A DNA stretch of 64,000 nucleotides from Reyranella sp. (GTDB taxonomy: Bacteria > Pseudomonadota > Alphaproteobacteria > Reyranellales > Reyranellaceae): NCBI RefSeq assembly GCF_004297265.1, contig NZ_SCUT01000028.1, positions 114,969 through 178,968 on the forward strand, written 5' to 3'. Under the pieces are notes generated by a model. That model worked only from the letters and a program-made list of their open reading frames with translations. It searched no databases and was not told the origin of the DNA. A program made the translations under genes and the position numbers. Positions 1 through 8,564 of this stretch are shown piece after piece; within the stretch, counting starts at the first letter, position 1, and each line of letters opens with the position of its first letter.

Positions 1-380
1 TTCGGCACGTTGTCGGGCGCCAGCGGCAGCCGCGCATCGTCGCCGATCACCAGCCTGGCATCGCAGTCTCCGACGACATAGGCGACCGTCTCGGCCGGCA
101 GCTTGTAGTTCACCGGAACGGAGACGAGGCCGGCCTGCATCGTGCCGAGGAAGGTCAGCAGGAACTCGGCGCGGTTGGCCGAGAGGATCGCGACCCTGTC
201 GCCGCGCTGCAGGCCGCGCTTCAGAAGCCCGCGCGCCACGGCGCCGCTGAGGCGAATGATGTCGGCGTAGGTGTAGCTGCGTTCGGTCCCGTTGCCGCCC
301 GCGTCGATCAGCGCCAGGCTGTCGGCCGGCACGTCGCGCGAGATCGCGTCGCCCTGATTGTCGTACTTGATCGTCACCAT
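1..380 (-). CDS. AMP-binding (acyl-CoA synthetase-like) enzyme, N-terminal part
   Basis: Only the first ~126 codons are in the window; the gene runs off the left edge. The visible part matches the N-terminus of the ANL adenylate-forming superfamily: a Tyr-rich TYADI segment near residue 39, then [11 protein letters not shown], then [15 protein letters not shown]. The ATP-binding P-loop (A3) and the C-terminal domain lie outside, so the substrate cannot be judged; fatty or aromatic acid CoA ligation is the usual activity for this layout. The ATG at 380 overlaps the stop of the upstream peptidase gene (ATGGTGA), implying translational coupling in one leftward operon. Confidence 0.85.
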   Translation of the reverse strand, partial: MVTIKYDNQGDAISRDVPADSLALIDAGGNGTERSYTYADIIRLSGAVARGLLKRGLQRGDRVAILSANRAEFLLTFLGTMQAGLVSVPVNYKLPAETVAYVVGDCDARLVIGDDARLPLAPDNVP

Positions 381-1465
381 GATGCGAGTCCCGCAAGTGC
401 CTGGTCGGTGAGCTTCAGCCCGTAGTCGAGCGTGTCCTTGCGCCACTGGCCGTCGAAGGGGCAGAAGGCGTCCATCATGTCGGCCTGCAGGGTGGCGCGG
501 ATGTCGGGGTCGAGTCCGTGCTGGCGACGCAGCCACTGATCGAGTCGCAGCACGCGGCGCATGTTGACGCCGCGCGTGCCGAACTCGATCACCGCGCCGC
601 ACATGTCGCGATTGCCGAGGAAGCGCTGCACGCCCTGGAAGACGAGGCCGGTGTAGTTGGGCCGCTCCATGCCGTGCGGCCGCACGCCGTCGACATTGTC
701 CTTGCCCCACCACTCGCAGGCGCGCGCGAACAGCGGGCCGGCGGGATCGTTGAAGCAGAGGAAGAACGGCTTGCCGTACTCGCCGATGCCGGTGTGCCTG
801 TCGATGAAGGCCACGCGCTCGGCGTCGGCCAGCGTTTCGGCGACGATGGTTTCGAGAGTGCGATTGGACCATTCGCGGTCCGTGCCGCCGAACATCAGCC
901 CGTCCGGGTGCTCGTACTGGCCGCGTGCCAGCGTATCGAACAGCACGTCGCGGCCCTTGCTTTCGGCAAAACGGTCGAGCACGCCGGCGACCCGATCGTT
1001 CTCTGCGTCGGTCCATTCGCGGATCAGCAGATCGGCGTGAAGCGTCTCGTAGTGCGGATTGGCGGGCGCGGGGCCCGCATCGCGGTCGATGAAGTTGCGG
1101 TTGAGGTCGACGTTGTTCTCGGTCGTGCGCGTGAAGTGCGCGAAGCCGTAGGGATTGAGGCCGTGCACCAGCACCACGCCGACGCCGTCGGGCAGCCGCG
1201 CCGGACCGCCCGCGTTCAGCCAGCCGATCTGTACGGCCGAGCCCGAGAAGCCCTCCTGGCCGTGCGTGCCGCTCACGAACAGCCCCTGGCGCGCCGCCTT
1301 GCGGTCGCCGAAGCAGGCGACGTCAATCGCCAGCGGGCCTCCGTCCGGCGCCTTCTTCGCAGGGTGCAGGAACGACCGCACTTCACCGTGGGCCGCGGTC
1401 GCCGCCTTCAGGAACTTCGCGCGCGCATTGGCATAGCTTGCGGCGAAGCAATCGTAATATTCCAT
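374..1465 (-). CDS. DUF2817 / M14-like zinc metallopeptidase family protein
   Basis: 363 residues, cytosolic (no signal peptide). The motif SGTHGQEGF near residue 67 is the H-x-x-E zinc-binding pair of carboxypeptidase-like (M14/DUF2817) enzymes. It is followed by [22 protein letters not shown], shortened here in effect to the conserved N-x-DLNRNF substrate-binding block, and later by AVIEFGT, whose Glu is the likely catalytic base. I chose the ATG at 1465 because the open frame further upstream is antisense to the next gene and has no family similarity. Family members are thought to act as deacylases or carboxypeptidases on small amide substrates. Co-transcription with an acyl-CoA ligase suggests a small catabolic module; the substrate is unknown. 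Confidence 0.8.
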   Translation of the reverse strand: MEYYDCFAASYANARAKFLKAATAAHGEVRSFLHPAKKAPDGGPLAIDVACFGDRKAARQGLFVSGTHGQEGFSGSAVQIGWLNAGGPARLPDGVGVVLVHGLNPYGFAHFTRTTENNVDLNRNFIDRDAGPAPANPHYETLHADLLIREWTDAENDRVAGVLDRFAESKGRDVLFDTLARGQYEHPDGLMFGGTDREWSNRTLETIVAETLADAERVAFIDRHTGIGEYGKPFFLCFNDPAGPLFARACEWWGKDNVDGVRPHGMERPNYTGLVFQGVQRFLGNRDMCGAVIEFGTRGVNMRRVLRLDQWLRRQHGLDPDIRATLQADMMDAFCPFDGQWRKDTLDYGLKLTDQALAGLASW

Positions 1466-1515
1466 CGAATCCCTTCTCGGCCGCTCCCCAGCAGCCCTGA
1501 CGATCGTGCTCGAGT

Positions 1516-2358
1516 CTATTCGATGAACTCCAGCACCGCGTTCAACGCCTGCTTCGCCGGCACGACGACCCGGCCCTCTCCGGCAATCACCCCACTGATG
1601 CCGCCAGCCTGCAAGGCACGTGCCGCCTTCGCCGCCGACAGCGTGCGGAAAGTGAGGCCCGCCATATAGGCCTTGCGGCCCTCGGCATCCGGCGCGGCAT
1701 CGCCGAACTGCGCCTTCAGCTCGTCCTCGGTCACGATGTCGACGCGCGAATTGCTGACCACGACGGACTTGCCGCCCTTGATGTCGCGCACGGCTTCCGG
1801 TCCGAACATGTCGGCATAGAGCTTCGAGGCCGCCGCGGGATCCGGCTCGACGATCAGGAAGCGCACGATGGCGACCGTACCGTTGGCATGATGACGCCAC
1901 TCGTCGCGCCATACGACGTCGCGGGTGAAGTGATGACAGTAGTAGACGCGCCCGTACGGCACGACACCGGCCTTCATGCGCACCGTGCGGAAGCGCGCAT
2001 CGCGCGTCTCGCCGCCGACCTTCACGGGGCGCGTGAACTCGACGGGCGGGTCGACGGGGACGCCCGCCTTGGCGAGCGCTTCGTAGGTGACGGCCGAGTC
2101 TTCCGCGCCGAACACGAGACCGTTGAGGCCGAACGGGAAGGTGAGCAGGTCCAGGCGACCCGACGTTGCGCTCTTCGGAATGGCGATCAGCTCGAGATAG
2201 TCCGTGCCGAACATGGCGAGATGGTTCATCGAACCGAGCGAATGATAGCCGCGTTCGGTGAGCGAAAAGCCCAGTCGCGTATAGACATCGGCCGCATGGT
2301 CCATGTCGTCACGGGCATTGATGACCACGTGGTCCAGCGTCGCTACGGGCAGCTTCAT
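1516..2358 (-). CDS. VOC-family (glyoxalase-like) protein
   Basis: 280 residues. It opens with LDHVVINARDDMDHAADVY, the beta-alpha start of a vicinal-oxygen-chelate half-domain of the Glyoxalase_3-like type. The pattern is repeated in weaker form around residue 145 (TVAIVRFLIVEPDP), giving two paired modules. A His in the first strand and a Glu in YLELIAI are plausible metal ligands. The sequence alone cannot separate dioxygenase, isomerase and binding functions. The gene is 50 bases upstream of the peptidase gene on the same strand and probably heads the leftward operon with it and the ligase. Confidence 0.8.
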   Translation of the reverse strand: MKLPVATLDHVVINARDDMDHAADVYTRLGFSLTERGYHSLGSMNHLAMFGTDYLELIAIPKSATSGRLDLLTFPFGLNGLVFGAEDSAVTYEALAKAGVPVDPPVEFTRPVKVGGETRDARFRTVRMKAGVVPYGRVYYCHHFTRDVVWRDEWRHHANGTVAIVRFLIVEPDPAAASKLYADMFGPEAVRDIKGGKSVVVSNSRVDIVTEDELKAQFGDAAPDAEGRKAYMAGLTFRTLSAAKAARALQAGGISGVIAGEGRVVVPAKQALNAVLEFIE

Positions 2359-2550
2359 TTCATTCCCCTCTCGCCGTTCACAGCGTCGCCCATCTTGGCA
2401 CAGCGGGCACGTCAGGAATTCTTATATTAGGGAGCGATGCTTTCATGCGCGAAAACTGCTTCCAAGTTTCGCGGGCAAAGTAGAAATTAAATCCTATTTC
2501 CTGGCTGTCGCGACCAACCCTGTTTTATGGCCTGCGAATTGCTGCGCCGC

Positions 2551-4017
2551 TCACGCCAGCGCGTTGCGCGAAATGACTTCGCGATAGAAGGCGGCGCTGA
2601 GCTTGGGTGTCCGCTTCTGCGTGGCGTAGTCGACGTGGACGAGACCGAACCGTGTCGCGTAACCATCGGCCCATTCGAAATTGTCGAGCAGGCTCCACAG
2701 GAAGTAACCGCGGACCGGAACGGCCTCCGCTGTCGCGCGCTGCAGGTGCATCAGGCAGTTTCGCAGGTACATCACGCGGTCGACGTCGTAGACCGCACCG
2801 TCCGCCGAAATCTCGTCCGCCGCCGACGCGCCGTTCTCGGTGATGAAGATGTCCTTCACCTGCCACAGCCGGGCGGCGTGACGCGGCGCCCAGTACAGCG
2901 CCTCCGGCCCCAGCAGGAGCCAGGAAGAGGCCATGTGCGGATGCGACGACGGGAAGGGCACCGGGGTGAAGCCCGGCGCCGCCTCGCTCGCCAGCACATA
3001 CTGGCTCGGCGCATAGACGTTCAGGCCGACGAAATCCACCTTGCTGGAGATGATCTTCAGCTCCTGGTCGGTGAACCGCGGCGCGTCGCGGCCGGCCTTC
3101 GCGAGCCAGGCATCGGTGTAGCGGCCCTCCAGCATCACCGTGAGGTAGGGTGCGTTCAGCTCGCGCGTCGCCAGTTCCGCGGCCTTGATGTTCTCGGCCG
3201 TCTCGACAGCCGGCAGTGCCGTGGCAATGTTTTCCGCAGGCCCCACCTTCGTGCCGCGGCGGCCGCTGGCGCGCACCGCCTGCACGGCCAGTCCATGCGC
3301 CAGCACCGCATGGTGACGGACCTGGTTCAATCGACCGAGAGGAAGCTTGAGGCCCGGGGCGAAGTTCCCGGTCTCGTGGCCCTGTTCCACGAAGGTCTGC
3401 ATCTCGTTGATGGTGAAGACCTGGCGCACGCGATCGGTGAGTCGGCTGGCGACGTAGGCCGCGTAGTCGCCGAACGCCTGGGCGGTGTCGCGCGACTCCC
3501 AGCCGCCGCGGTCCTGCAGCGCCTGCGGCAGGTCCCAGTGATAGAGCGTCGCGAACGGTTCGATGCCGGCTTCAAGCAGTTCGTCGACCAGCCGGTCGTA
3601 GAAATCGAGGCCCCGGGGATTGGCTGTGCCTGTGCCCTCGGGAAAGATGCGCGGCCAGGCGATCGAGAAGCGATAGGTGCGCGCGCCGATCGACTTCATC
3701 AGCGCCACGTCTTCCTTGTAGCGATGGTAGTGGTCGACGCTGACATGGCCGGTCGAGCCGTCGCGGATCCGGCCGGGCTCCCCGGTGAACGTGTCCCAGA
3801 TCGAGGGACCGCGACCGGCTTCGTGGGCCGCGCCCTCGACCTGATAGGCCGAGGTGGCGGTGCCCCAGCGGAATCCCTCGGGAAAGCCCGGCGCCGGTCG
3901 GCGAGGCGTCTGCGCGGGACGGGGGGCGGTGTGTGCCGATCCGTAGGTCGTGGCGGCAAGGGCTGCCGCCCCCGCCGCAGTGAGCAGCGCGCGGCGGCGG
4001 GTCAGATTGGAAGGCAT
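2551..4017 (-). CDS. GH1 family beta-glucosidase, Tat-exported
   Basis: 488 residues. The N-terminus has a twin-arginine signal (TRRRALLTAAGAAAL) and an Ala-rich h-region, followed by a Pro-rich linker to ~45. The GH1 barrel follows: FRWGTATSAYQVEGA at 49, YRFSIAWPRIFP at 115, TLYHWDLPQAL at 157, acid/base FTINE (Glu205), nucleophile ITENG (Glu394) and WSLLDNFEWADGY at 441. All hallmark residues of a retaining beta-glycosidase are present. Oddities are a Met after the acid/base Glu where most members have Pro, and export of a family that is usually cytosolic in bacteria. Specificity (gluco-, galacto-, fuco-) is undetermined. Confidence 0.93.
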   Translation of the reverse strand: MPSNLTRRRALLTAAGAAALAATTYGSAHTAPRPAQTPRRPAPGFPEGFRWGTATSAYQVEGAAHEAGRGPSIWDTFTGEPGRIRDGSTGHVSVDHYHRYKEDVALMKSIGARTYRFSIAWPRIFPEGTGTANPRGLDFYDRLVDELLEAGIEPFATLYHWDLPQALQDRGGWESRDTAQAFGDYAAYVASRLTDRVRQVFTINEMQTFVEQGHETGNFAPGLKLPLGRLNQVRHHAVLAHGLAVQAVRASGRRGTKVGPAENIATALPAVETAENIKAAELATRELNAPYLTVMLEGRYTDAWLAKAGRDAPRFTDQELKIISSKVDFVGLNVYAPSQYVLASEAAPGFTPVPFPSSHPHMASSWLLLGPEALYWAPRHAARLWQVKDIFITENGASAADEISADGAVYDVDRVMYLRNCLMHLQRATAEAVPVRGYFLWSLLDNFEWADGYATRFGLVHVDYATQKRTPKLSAAFYREVISRNALA

Positions 4018-4100
4018 CGGGCTGAGTGGCTCCGGTCGGTCAGTGACCGTACGGAAGCATCCCCCGTGCCATCGCGCCCTGCACGGGCAGGTTTCAGTTT

Positions 4101-5333
4101 TCAGGCGCTTTCGTTACTCAGCACGTCGCCGAACAGCTTCCACGTCTCGCCGTCGAAGGCGGAGAGGCGAACCGACTGGATGGGATAGAAGTCCGTCGGA
4201 CTGGTGTTGATCGTGATGCCGGGCAGCAGCATGGGCACGACCAGCTTCTTCATGCTGGCGGCCTGCTTCATCAGGTTCTCGCGCGTGAGGTTGTCGCCGC
4301 AGGCCTCGAGGCAGTGCTTCATGGTGGCAGAGACGGCATAGGCATAGGTGTTGCCCGAATCGGCGGGGTTGGCATCGGGCAGGTACTTCTTCATCCACGC
4401 GTCCCATTCCTTGTAGTCCGCGTCGTTGACCCACTGCTTGTCGGTGGCGTCCTTGAGGTAGGCGGCCGTGATGATGCCCTTGCTGTTCTCGAACCCGGCA
4501 GGCTTCAGCACGGCGGCAACCGATGCCGAGACATTGGCAAGATAATGGTCGGGCTTCCAGCCGAGGTCGGCGACCTTGCGGATGGCCTGCGCCGCCGCCT
4601 TGGGCGCCGCGTCGTTGAAGAAGACGTTGGCGCCGGTGTTCTTGATCTGGATGATCTGGCTGTCGACCGTGGGATCAGTGACCTCATAGCTCACCTTGGC
4701 GGTGACGTACTTCTCGTTCTCCTTGCCGAGGCCGGCGAGGAAGCCGCCAGTATAGTCCTTACCCGAATCGTCGTTCTGGTAGAGCATGCCGATGCGCAGG
4801 TCCTTGAGGTTGTCCTTATACTTGGACAGGACGTGCTTGGCGTAGATCGCAGCCTCGGTGTGATAGTCGGGCTGCCAGCCCATGGTCCACGGGAACTCCT
4901 TGGGCATACCCCACTTCGAGGCGCCGGTTGCCACGAAGAGCTGCGGCACCTTCTTCTGGTTCAGATATTTCTGCACGACCGTGTTGGTCGGCGTGCCCAG
5001 CAGCTGGAAGATCGCGAAGACCTTGTCGTCCTCGACCAGCTTGCGAACCATCTCGACGGTCTTGGGTGGCACGAAGCCGTCGTCGTAGGTGATGAAGCTG
5101 ATCTTGCGGCCGTTGATGCCGCCATTGTCGTTCACCATCTTCCAGTAGGCCTCGATCGCCTTGCCGATGGTGCCGTAGGCCGAGAGCGGTCCGCTATAGG
5201 GATTGGTGTGGCCGAGCTTGATCTCCTTGTCGGTGACGCCGGTGTCGTACTTCTTCTGGGCACGCACGATATACGGGGAGAACGCGAACGCAGCACTACC
5301 GGCCGCGAAAACGCGGCGACGCATCTTGGTCAT
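4101..5333 (-). CDS. ABC transporter substrate-binding protein, branched-chain amino acid (LivK/HAAT) type
   Basis: 410 residues. The N-terminus MTKMRRRVFAAGSAAFAF is a probable Tat or Sec signal. The mature part begins with VTDKEIKLGHTNPYSGPLSAYG, abbreviated here to the IKLGHTNPYSGP block diagnostic of periplasmic-binding-protein fold type I receptors (Peripla_BP_6). Downstream blocks include NDNGGINGRKI, NTVVQKYLN and a long second lobe. No permease or ATPase gene of the Liv type is next to it, so it is an orphan receptor that must share a transporter encoded elsewhere. Ligands of such proteins in alphaproteobacteria include amino acids, amides, urea and aromatic acids. Confidence 0.9.
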   Translation of the reverse strand: MTKMRRRVFAAGSAAFAFSPYIVRAQKKYDTGVTDKEIKLGHTNPYSGPLSAYGTIGKAIEAYWKMVNDNGGINGRKISFITYDDGFVPPKTVEMVRKLVEDDKVFAIFQLLGTPTNTVVQKYLNQKKVPQLFVATGASKWGMPKEFPWTMGWQPDYHTEAAIYAKHVLSKYKDNLKDLRIGMLYQNDDSGKDYTGGFLAGLGKENEKYVTAKVSYEVTDPTVDSQIIQIKNTGANVFFNDAAPKAAAQAIRKVADLGWKPDHYLANVSASVAAVLKPAGFENSKGIITAAYLKDATDKQWVNDADYKEWDAWMKKYLPDANPADSGNTYAYAVSATMKHCLEACGDNLTRENLMKQAASMKKLVVPMLLPGITINTSPTDFYPIQSVRLSAFDGETWKLFGDVLSNESA

Positions 5334-5355
5334 GTTTCCTCTCCAGTCGTCGTTA

Positions 5356-6519
5356 TTAGAGCAGGTGGCCTGCTCGCTCCGCCTTGGTGCGAAGATAGTT
5401 CTCGTTGTGCCCGTTGGACGGGAAGGAATGCGGGACCCTCGCCGCGACCTCGATGCCGTAGCGTTCGAGCTGGGCGATCTTCTCCGGATTGTTGGTCATC
5501 AGCCGCACGCGCTGGATGCCCATGCGCGACAGCATCGTGGCGGCCGGCGCGTAGATGCGCTCGTCGGCGTCGAAGCCGAGCTGCTCGTTGGCGTCGATCG
5601 TGTCGAAGCCGTCGTCCTGAAGCTCGTAGGCGCGCAGCTTGTTGACCAGGCCGATGCCGCGGCCCTCCTGCGCCAGGTAGAGCAGCACGCCCGATCCCTG
5701 TTTGGCGATCTCGGCGATGGCGCTGCGCAGCTGCACGCCGCAATCGCAGCGCAGCGAGCCCAGCAGGTCGCCGGTGAAACATTCTGAATGGAGGCGGATC
5801 AGGACGGGCTCGGTCGGGTCGATCTCGCCGACGACGATGGCGAGGTGCTCCTTGCCGCCGTCGCTGGGACGCCAGGCCAGGATGCGGGCGTTCTCGGCGC
5901 CTTCGAGCGGCACATGCGCCTGCGCGACCTGCTGCAGCGTCCGCGAAGCGGTTTCCTCGTAGGCCGACACGTCGGCCGCGGCGACATAGACGAGATCCTG
6001 CTCGCGGGCCCAGTCGCGCCGCTTGTTGCCCGGATCTCGGGTCAGGGGTCCCAGGACCACCGCCGGCAGGAGGCGCGAGAGCTTGGCGAGTTCGATCGCC
6101 GCCTGCGCGATGCCGGGGGCATGGCTGGCCACGGGTCGGGACAGATGGCGAAGGGCCACGTGACGGCCGGTCCTGTCGCTCTCGTGCGGCCGCAGGATCA
6201 CGTCGACGGGGACGCCCTCCGGCAGGTCGATGGTGATCGGCTTGTTGGTCTCGCCCATGCCGCCCGCGATGTGCGGGGGGATGTCCATGCCGATCGCCTC
6301 GGCGCGCCGGCGGGTGGTGACCAGCACCGGAGCGTTCTGGGCGAGACCCTGCAGTCGCTGCAGGGCGCGCGGGCCGCAGGATTCGGCGGCGATGACCAGG
6401 CCGCCGGCCCCTTCCGCGTCCCGCAGCACCACGATTCCGCCGCGGCGAAGCTCCGCCATGGCGCGTTCGACGGCGGCGACTGCAGCCGCGCTGCGGGAGT
6501 GGGCCGGGTTGGAATTCAT
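5356..6519 (-). CDS. ribA: GTP cyclohydrolase II (riboflavin synthesis) with degenerate RibB-like N-terminal domain
   Basis: 387 residues from the ATG at 6519; the open frame upstream is not conserved-looking. The C-terminal ~200 residues are a complete GTP cyclohydrolase II: zinc ligands Cys247, Cys258 and Cys260 in ECFTGDLLGSLRCDCG, then LAQEGRGIGLVNKLRAYELQ. The enzyme opens GTP to formate, pyrophosphate and diaminohydroxy-ribosylaminopyrimidinone phosphate. The N-terminal ~190 residues look like a RibB (DHBP synthase) domain, as in RibBA. However, the acidic DDExRENEGD active-site loop is replaced by RDAEGAGG, so DHBP synthase activity is unlikely. The gene is divergent from a response regulator across 106 bases; I see no FMN riboswitch in front. 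Confidence 0.92.
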   Translation of the reverse strand: MNSNPAHSRSAAAVAAVERAMAELRRGGIVVLRDAEGAGGLVIAAESCGPRALQRLQGLAQNAPVLVTTRRRAEAIGMDIPPHIAGGMGETNKPITIDLPEGVPVDVILRPHESDRTGRHVALRHLSRPVASHAPGIAQAAIELAKLSRLLPAVVLGPLTRDPGNKRRDWAREQDLVYVAAADVSAYEETASRTLQQVAQAHVPLEGAENARILAWRPSDGGKEHLAIVVGEIDPTEPVLIRLHSECFTGDLLGSLRCDCGVQLRSAIAEIAKQGSGVLLYLAQEGRGIGLVNKLRAYELQDDGFDTIDANEQLGFDADERIYAPAATMLSRMGIQRVRLMTNNPEKIAQLERYGIEVAARVPHSFPSNGHNENYLRTKAERAGHLL

Positions 6520-6625
6520 GACTCTCACGGTATCACGCCACGGGATTTCGCCGAAGTGAACCACTTTTGTGCCCAGATCGTACCGGATAGAATATATTTC
6601 CAGATGGCTGGCAGGTAGCAGACGC

Positions 6626-7324
6626 ATGTCCGTGAACAATCGTGGCAAGAAAATCCTGTTGGTCGATGACGACCAGGCGTTGCGCACGGTGCTCGCCGAG
6701 CAGCTCGATCTCTATGATGGTTTCACCACCATCCAGGTCAGCACCGCGGCCGAAGGGCTGGAGAAGGCCAAGCTCGCCCATTACGACGCCATCCTGCTCG
6801 ATATCGGCCTGCCCGACATGGACGGTCGCGAGCTGTGCAAGCTGATGCGCCGGGAGGGCGTGCGCGCGCCGATCATCATGCTGACCGCCGCCGACAGCGA
6901 CGCCGACACGATTCTGGGCCTGGAATCCGGTGCCAACGACTATGTGACCAAGCCGTTTCGCATCAATGTCCTGCTCGCGCGCCTGCGCGCCCATCTGCGC
7001 CAGCACGAGCGCAGCGAGGACGCCGTCATGTCGATCGGCCCCTACGAGTTCCACCCCGCGGGCAAGCTGCTGATGGAGAAGGGCGGGAAGAAGAAGGTCC
7101 GCCTGACCGACAAGGAAGCCTCGATCCTGAAGTACCTGTTCCGCGCCGGCGACCGGCCGGTGGGGCGGGACGTCCTGCTGAACGAGGTCTGGGGTTACAA
7201 CGCCGGCGTCACGACCCACACCCTGGAGACCCACATCTACCGGCTGCGCCAGAAGATCGAGAAGGACCCGGCCAGCGCCGCGATCCTGGTGACCGACCGC
7301 GGGGGCTACCGGCTGCAGCCCTGA
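6626..7324 (+). CDS. OmpR-family response regulator (possibly CenR-like)
   Basis: 232 residues. The receiver domain has the acidic pocket LLVDDD, phospho-acceptor Asp59 (ILLDIGLPDMDG), TAAD and the switch Lys in YVTKPF. A C-terminal winged helix spans ~130-230 (RLTDKEASILKYLFRAG, then VTTHTLETHIYRLRQKI). ATG 6626 is preferred to in-frame upstream starts because the family begins just before the LLVDDD strand. No kinase gene is adjacent. The C-terminal wording is close to my memory of CenR-type envelope regulators of alphaproteobacteria, which are often orphan; that assignment is tentative. Confidence 0.88.
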   Translation: MSVNNRGKKILLVDDDQALRTVLAEQLDLYDGFTTIQVSTAAEGLEKAKLAHYDAILLDIGLPDMDGRELCKLMRREGVRAPIIMLTAADSDADTILGLESGANDYVTKPFRINVLLARLRAHLRQHERSEDAVMSIGPYEFHPAGKLLMEKGGKKKVRLTDKEASILKYLFRAGDRPVGRDVLLNEVWGYNAGVTTHTLETHIYRLRQKIEKDPASAAILVTDRGGYRLQP

Positions 7325-7357
7325 CGGGCTGTGATGGGTCGGGGGGCTTGCCAATAT

Positions 7358-7380
7358 ATGAGCGAGGCGTCATCTTTCCG
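7358..7380 (+). promoter_or_regulatory. Upstream element shared by both diiron-protein genes (copy 1)
   Basis: A 23-base element starting ATGAGCGAGGCGTCAT and ending TTTCCG lies 38 bases before the start codon of the first ferritin-like gene. It matches the element at 10272 at about 19 of 23 positions, although most surrounding bases differ. Its first 16 bases form an interrupted dyad (ATGA-8 bases-TCAT), which suits a dimeric regulator. Function is inferred only from the conservation. Confidence 0.45.
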
Positions 7381-7418
7381 GCAAGCAATAGCCAGAACCA
7401 CCCTGGGAGGGTGATGCC

Positions 7419-8486
7419 ATGACCACGCAACGGATCTACGCCCTGCCCGTCGACGTGACGCAATGGACGTTCGACGGCGCGACCGACCTCCTGTTCAACT
7501 GGGAATACGACGACGGTTCCGCGCCGCTGCTCGAACTCTACGAGAAGGGCAAGCAGCAGCAGTGGGACGCCAGCACGCGGCTGGACTGGTCGCTCGAGCT
7601 CAATCCCGACAATCCGATGGAGCTGAAAGACGAGGCGATCTCGATCTACGGCACCGATCACTGGAACAGGATGAACGAGAAGGAGCGGAGCTGGCTCAGG
7701 CTCCATCTCCAGGCCAATTCGATCTCGCAGTTCATGCATGGCGAGCAGGGTGCCCTGATCGCCACCGCCAAGATCGTCGGCACGGTTCCCGACATGAACG
7801 CCAAGTTCTATGCCGCCACCCAGGTGATGGACGAGGCCCGTCACGTCGAGGCCTACAAGCGGCTGCTGCACGACAAGTTCAAGGTTGCCTATCCGATCAA
7901 CAAGGCGCTGCAGACCCTGCTCGAGCAGACGCTGACCGACCGCCGCTGGGACATGACCTATCTCGGCATGCAGGTGCTGATCGAAGGTCTGGCGCTCGCC
8001 GCCTTCCAGTCGATCCGCGACAAGGCCGGCAACACGCTGGCTGGCGCGGTGAACGCCTACGTCATGCAGGACGAGGCGCGCCACGTCTCCTTCGGTCGGC
8101 TGGCACTGCGTGAATACTACCCGCACCTGTCGGATGCCGAGCGCGACGAGCGCGAGGAATTCGTGGTCGAGGCGCTCTACTTCATGCGCGACCGCTTCAA
8201 TCAGTCCGAGGTCTGGGAGCGGCTCGGCCTGCCGGCCAAGGTGCTCGACGACATCCACTACAATTCCAAGCAGATGCAGTCCTTCCGCGGTCGCCTGTTC
8301 AGCCGCGTCGTGCCGACCGTGAAGGACATCGGCCTGTGGGGGCCACGCGTGCAGAAGGCCTTCGCCGATATGGGGGTGATGGACTACGCCAAGATCGATG
8401 TCGCCGAGGTTCTCGCCAACGACGGCAAGGTGGCCGAGGAGTTCGACCGGAAGATGTTCGTCGAGAAGGCGATCGCGGCGGCTTAG
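7419..8486 (+). CDS. Ferritin-like diiron protein, putative oxygenase/oxidase (paralog 1)
   Basis: 355 residues, soluble. The four-helix diiron ligand set is intact: Glu109 (FMHGEQGA), Glu139 and His142 (MDEARHVE), Glu189 (LIEGLAL) and Glu219 and His222 (QDEARHVSFG). This is the E...ExxH...E...ExxH spacing of diiron oxygenases, R2-like proteins and AurF-type N-oxygenases, and it is longer than storage ferritins. It is ~73% identical by hand count (259 of 355, no gaps) to the protein at 10343. A GGGAGG ribosome site precedes the ATG. A reductase gene between the two copies is an obvious electron donor. The substrate is unknown and I do not recognise a named family member. Confidence 0.85.
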   Translation: MTTQRIYALPVDVTQWTFDGATDLLFNWEYDDGSAPLLELYEKGKQQQWDASTRLDWSLELNPDNPMELKDEAISIYGTDHWNRMNEKERSWLRLHLQANSISQFMHGEQGALIATAKIVGTVPDMNAKFYAATQVMDEARHVEAYKRLLHDKFKVAYPINKALQTLLEQTLTDRRWDMTYLGMQVLIEGLALAAFQSIRDKAGNTLAGAVNAYVMQDEARHVSFGRLALREYYPHLSDAERDEREEFVVEALYFMRDRFNQSEVWERLGLPAKVLDDIHYNSKQMQSFRGRLFSRVVPTVKDIGLWGPRVQKAFADMGVMDYAKIDVAEVLANDGKVAEEFDRKMFVEKAIAAA

Positions 8487-8512
8487 CGGAGCGTTCGTTC
8501 TTCGGCGCTCTC

Positions 8513-8532
8513 GGACATTGCGAGCAATGTCC
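8513..8532. terminator. Hairpin after ferritin-like gene 1
   Basis: Perfect 8-bp stem GGACATTG/CAATGTCC around the tetraloop CGAG, 27 bases past the stop. There is no clear T-run, so termination is inferred from the position between convergent genes. Confidence 0.45.
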
Positions 8533-8543
8533 TGTCGCTCAAC

Positions 8544-8564
8544 GGGCTGAGCGTCGCTCAGCCC
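8544..8564. terminator. Second hairpin at the convergent junction
   Basis: Perfect 9-bp stem GGGCTGAGC/GCTCAGCCC with a three-base loop. It overlaps the last codons and stop of the DUF1275 gene read from the right. With the hairpin at 8513 it probably insulates the two convergent genes; neither has a good T-tract. Confidence 0.45.

Noticed and set aside
1466..1912. N-terminal extension of the M14-like peptidase
   Set aside because: The added ~149 residues lie over the VOC gene in another frame and look like shadow sequence; the family length fits ATG 1465.
2527..4188. Long open frame on the + strand opposite the GH1 gene (553 codons)
   Set aside because: It is antisense to a complete GH1 enzyme, has Arg/Ala/Gly-rich low-complexity composition and no family motifs; long shadow frames are normal at this GC content.
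6520..6625. FMN riboswitch before ribA
   Set aside because: None of the conserved FMN-element blocks is visible in the 106-base divergent gap.
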